This document shows positions 63,449 through 64,000 of a stretch of 64,000 bases of DNA, piece after piece. Position numbers and translations under genes: made by a program. Position 1 is the first letter of the stretch, and every line of letters begins with the position of its first letter. The notes beneath the pieces are model-generated. The model saw only the letters and a list, made by a program, of their open reading frames with translations. It was not told the origin of the DNA and ran no database searches. The DNA comes from Halomonas sp. H10-9-1 (GTDB lineage: Bacteria > Pseudomonadota > Gammaproteobacteria > Pseudomonadales > Halomonadaceae), in contig NZ_JAMSHO010000001.1 in the NCBI RefSeq assembly GCF_040147005.1, positions 1,364,001-1,428,000 on the forward strand. Direction: 5' to 3'.

Positions 63449-63757
63449 TCAGCGAGCGCCGGCGCCCTGGGCGCGGGCCTGGGCCTTCTCCTTGTGCTTG
63501 ACCAGCTGGCGGTCCAGCTTGTCAGCCAGGGCATCGATGGCGGCGTACATGTCGACATCCTGGGCTTCTGCATGCAGCTCGGCACCGGCAACATGCATGG
63601 TGCAGGCGGCGGACTGACGCTCCTTCTCGACAGACAGGGTCACCTGCACATTGGTGATGTTGTCATAATGGCGTTCCACGCGCGTCAGCTTCTCGTTGAC
63701 ATAGTCACGCAGGGCATCGGTCAGTTCCACATGAAGGCCGGTGATATTCACTTGCAT
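63449..63757 (-). CDS. hpf: Ribosome hibernation promoting factor HPF (short form)
   Basis: A 102-residue short HPF that helps form inactive 100S ribosomes in stationary phase. It begins MQVNITGLHVELTDALRDYV and has the basic patch ADKLDRQLVKHKEKAQARAQ; E. coli HPF has 95 residues. The ATG at 63757 is preceded by AAGGAGCG. It follows the rpoN end. Its frame is open upstream right into the rpoN RpoN-box frame. Confidence 0.94.
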   Translation of the reverse strand: MQVNITGLHVELTDALRDYVNEKLTRVERHYDNITNVQVTLSVEKERQSAACTMHVAGAELHAEAQDVDMYAAIDALADKLDRQLVKHKEKAQARAQGAGAR

Positions 63758-64000
63758 GACACGCTCCTTGCTCGATGGTTGTGATTCGATTGTAACCCTT
63801 TTTCCTGCCTTGCATACCCCCCGGCGGCCCCGGGGCGATTTCCCGCCATGTTCAAGGGGTTGAGCCGGTTGAACAGGGGATGATTTGCTGTCATACGCAC
63901 TCGGCGCAGTCGCTTGCGCTCGCTGGAGGAGGGGATGCCCATGGCCTCGCGGGTAAGCGTTGGAGAGCGCCACGGTGCGGCGTCGCACCGGGATCAGCGC
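63758..64000 (-). pseudogene. rpoN: RNA polymerase sigma-54 factor RpoN, C-terminal end with indel
   Basis: Only the last part is in the window. From 64000 down the frame reads ALIPVRRRTVA, the start of the RpoN box (normally ARRTVAKYRE). It then continues LSNAYPRGHG instead of KYREAMG. The lost conserved end, REAMGIPSSSERKRLRR, is present in the next frame from about 63950. Compared with the expected codons there is a net gain of about 10 bases around 63950-63970. The real stop is unclear because neither frame stops before hpf. It could be a true mutation or a sequencing or assembly error. Confidence 0.6.

Overview
The window is high-GC chromosomal DNA from a gammaproteobacterium, most likely a member of the Halomonadaceae (Halomonas or a close relative). 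This is inferred from gene content and order (mreBCD-maf-rng-yhdP-tldD ... yjgA-pmbA-npr-rapZ-ptsN-hpf-rpoN; hemA-prfA-prmC ... moeB; ispE-prs-rplY-pth-ychF; a C-P lyase operon; a large polyamine cluster). No rRNA, tRNA or CRISPR array was found.

Layout. 1-8737: a tightly overlapping phosphonate operon, tail of phnD then phnEFGHIJKLMNP (no phnO). It imports phosphonates and cleaves the C-P bond through the PhnGHIJK complex and PhnM, PhnJ and PhnP. 8738-14953: an accessory island of broken genes between two conserved blocks. It holds a truncated serine recombinase, a frameshifted MbcA/ParS-type antitoxin, an orphan VapB antitoxin, a Fic protein beheaded by an IS21 element, scraps of what may have been a defence locus, and a decayed IS3 element. 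14954-21947: housekeeping genes on the minus strand (ychF, pth, rplY, prs, ispE, lolB, a TPR lipoprotein). 22112-26900: hemA, prfA, prmC, an Lrp regulator and a moeB-like gene.

27166-44841: a polyamine uptake and catabolism region. It contains a complete PotABCD-type ABC transporter plus a second binding protein, two gamma-glutamylputrescine synthetases, two FAD-dependent oxidoreductases of PuuB type, PuuD, an aminotransferase, an aldehyde dehydrogenase and a PuuR-like repressor. Together these would take up putrescine or related polyamines and convert them through gamma-glutamylated or direct transamination routes to GABA or equivalent acids. An IS1182-family element sits exactly at the stop codon of one synthetase. 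44881-48124: gatCAB on the minus strand. 48297-58238: mreBCD, maf, rng, yhdP and tldD. An IS110-family element follows. 59784-64000: yjgA, pmbA, npr, rapZ, ptsN, hpf and the very end of rpoN.

Most notable oddities: (i) the rpoN end has an indel inside the sigma-54 RpoN box, and its frame runs on into hpf; (ii) mreC has no canonical start codon where its conserved N-terminus begins; (iii) a family of intergenic hairpin elements sits just after the stop codons of prmC, tldD and yjgA; (iv) the 8.7-14.9 kb island looks like a graveyard of toxin-antitoxin and defence genes, with the IS21 end donating a start codon to a Fic protein.
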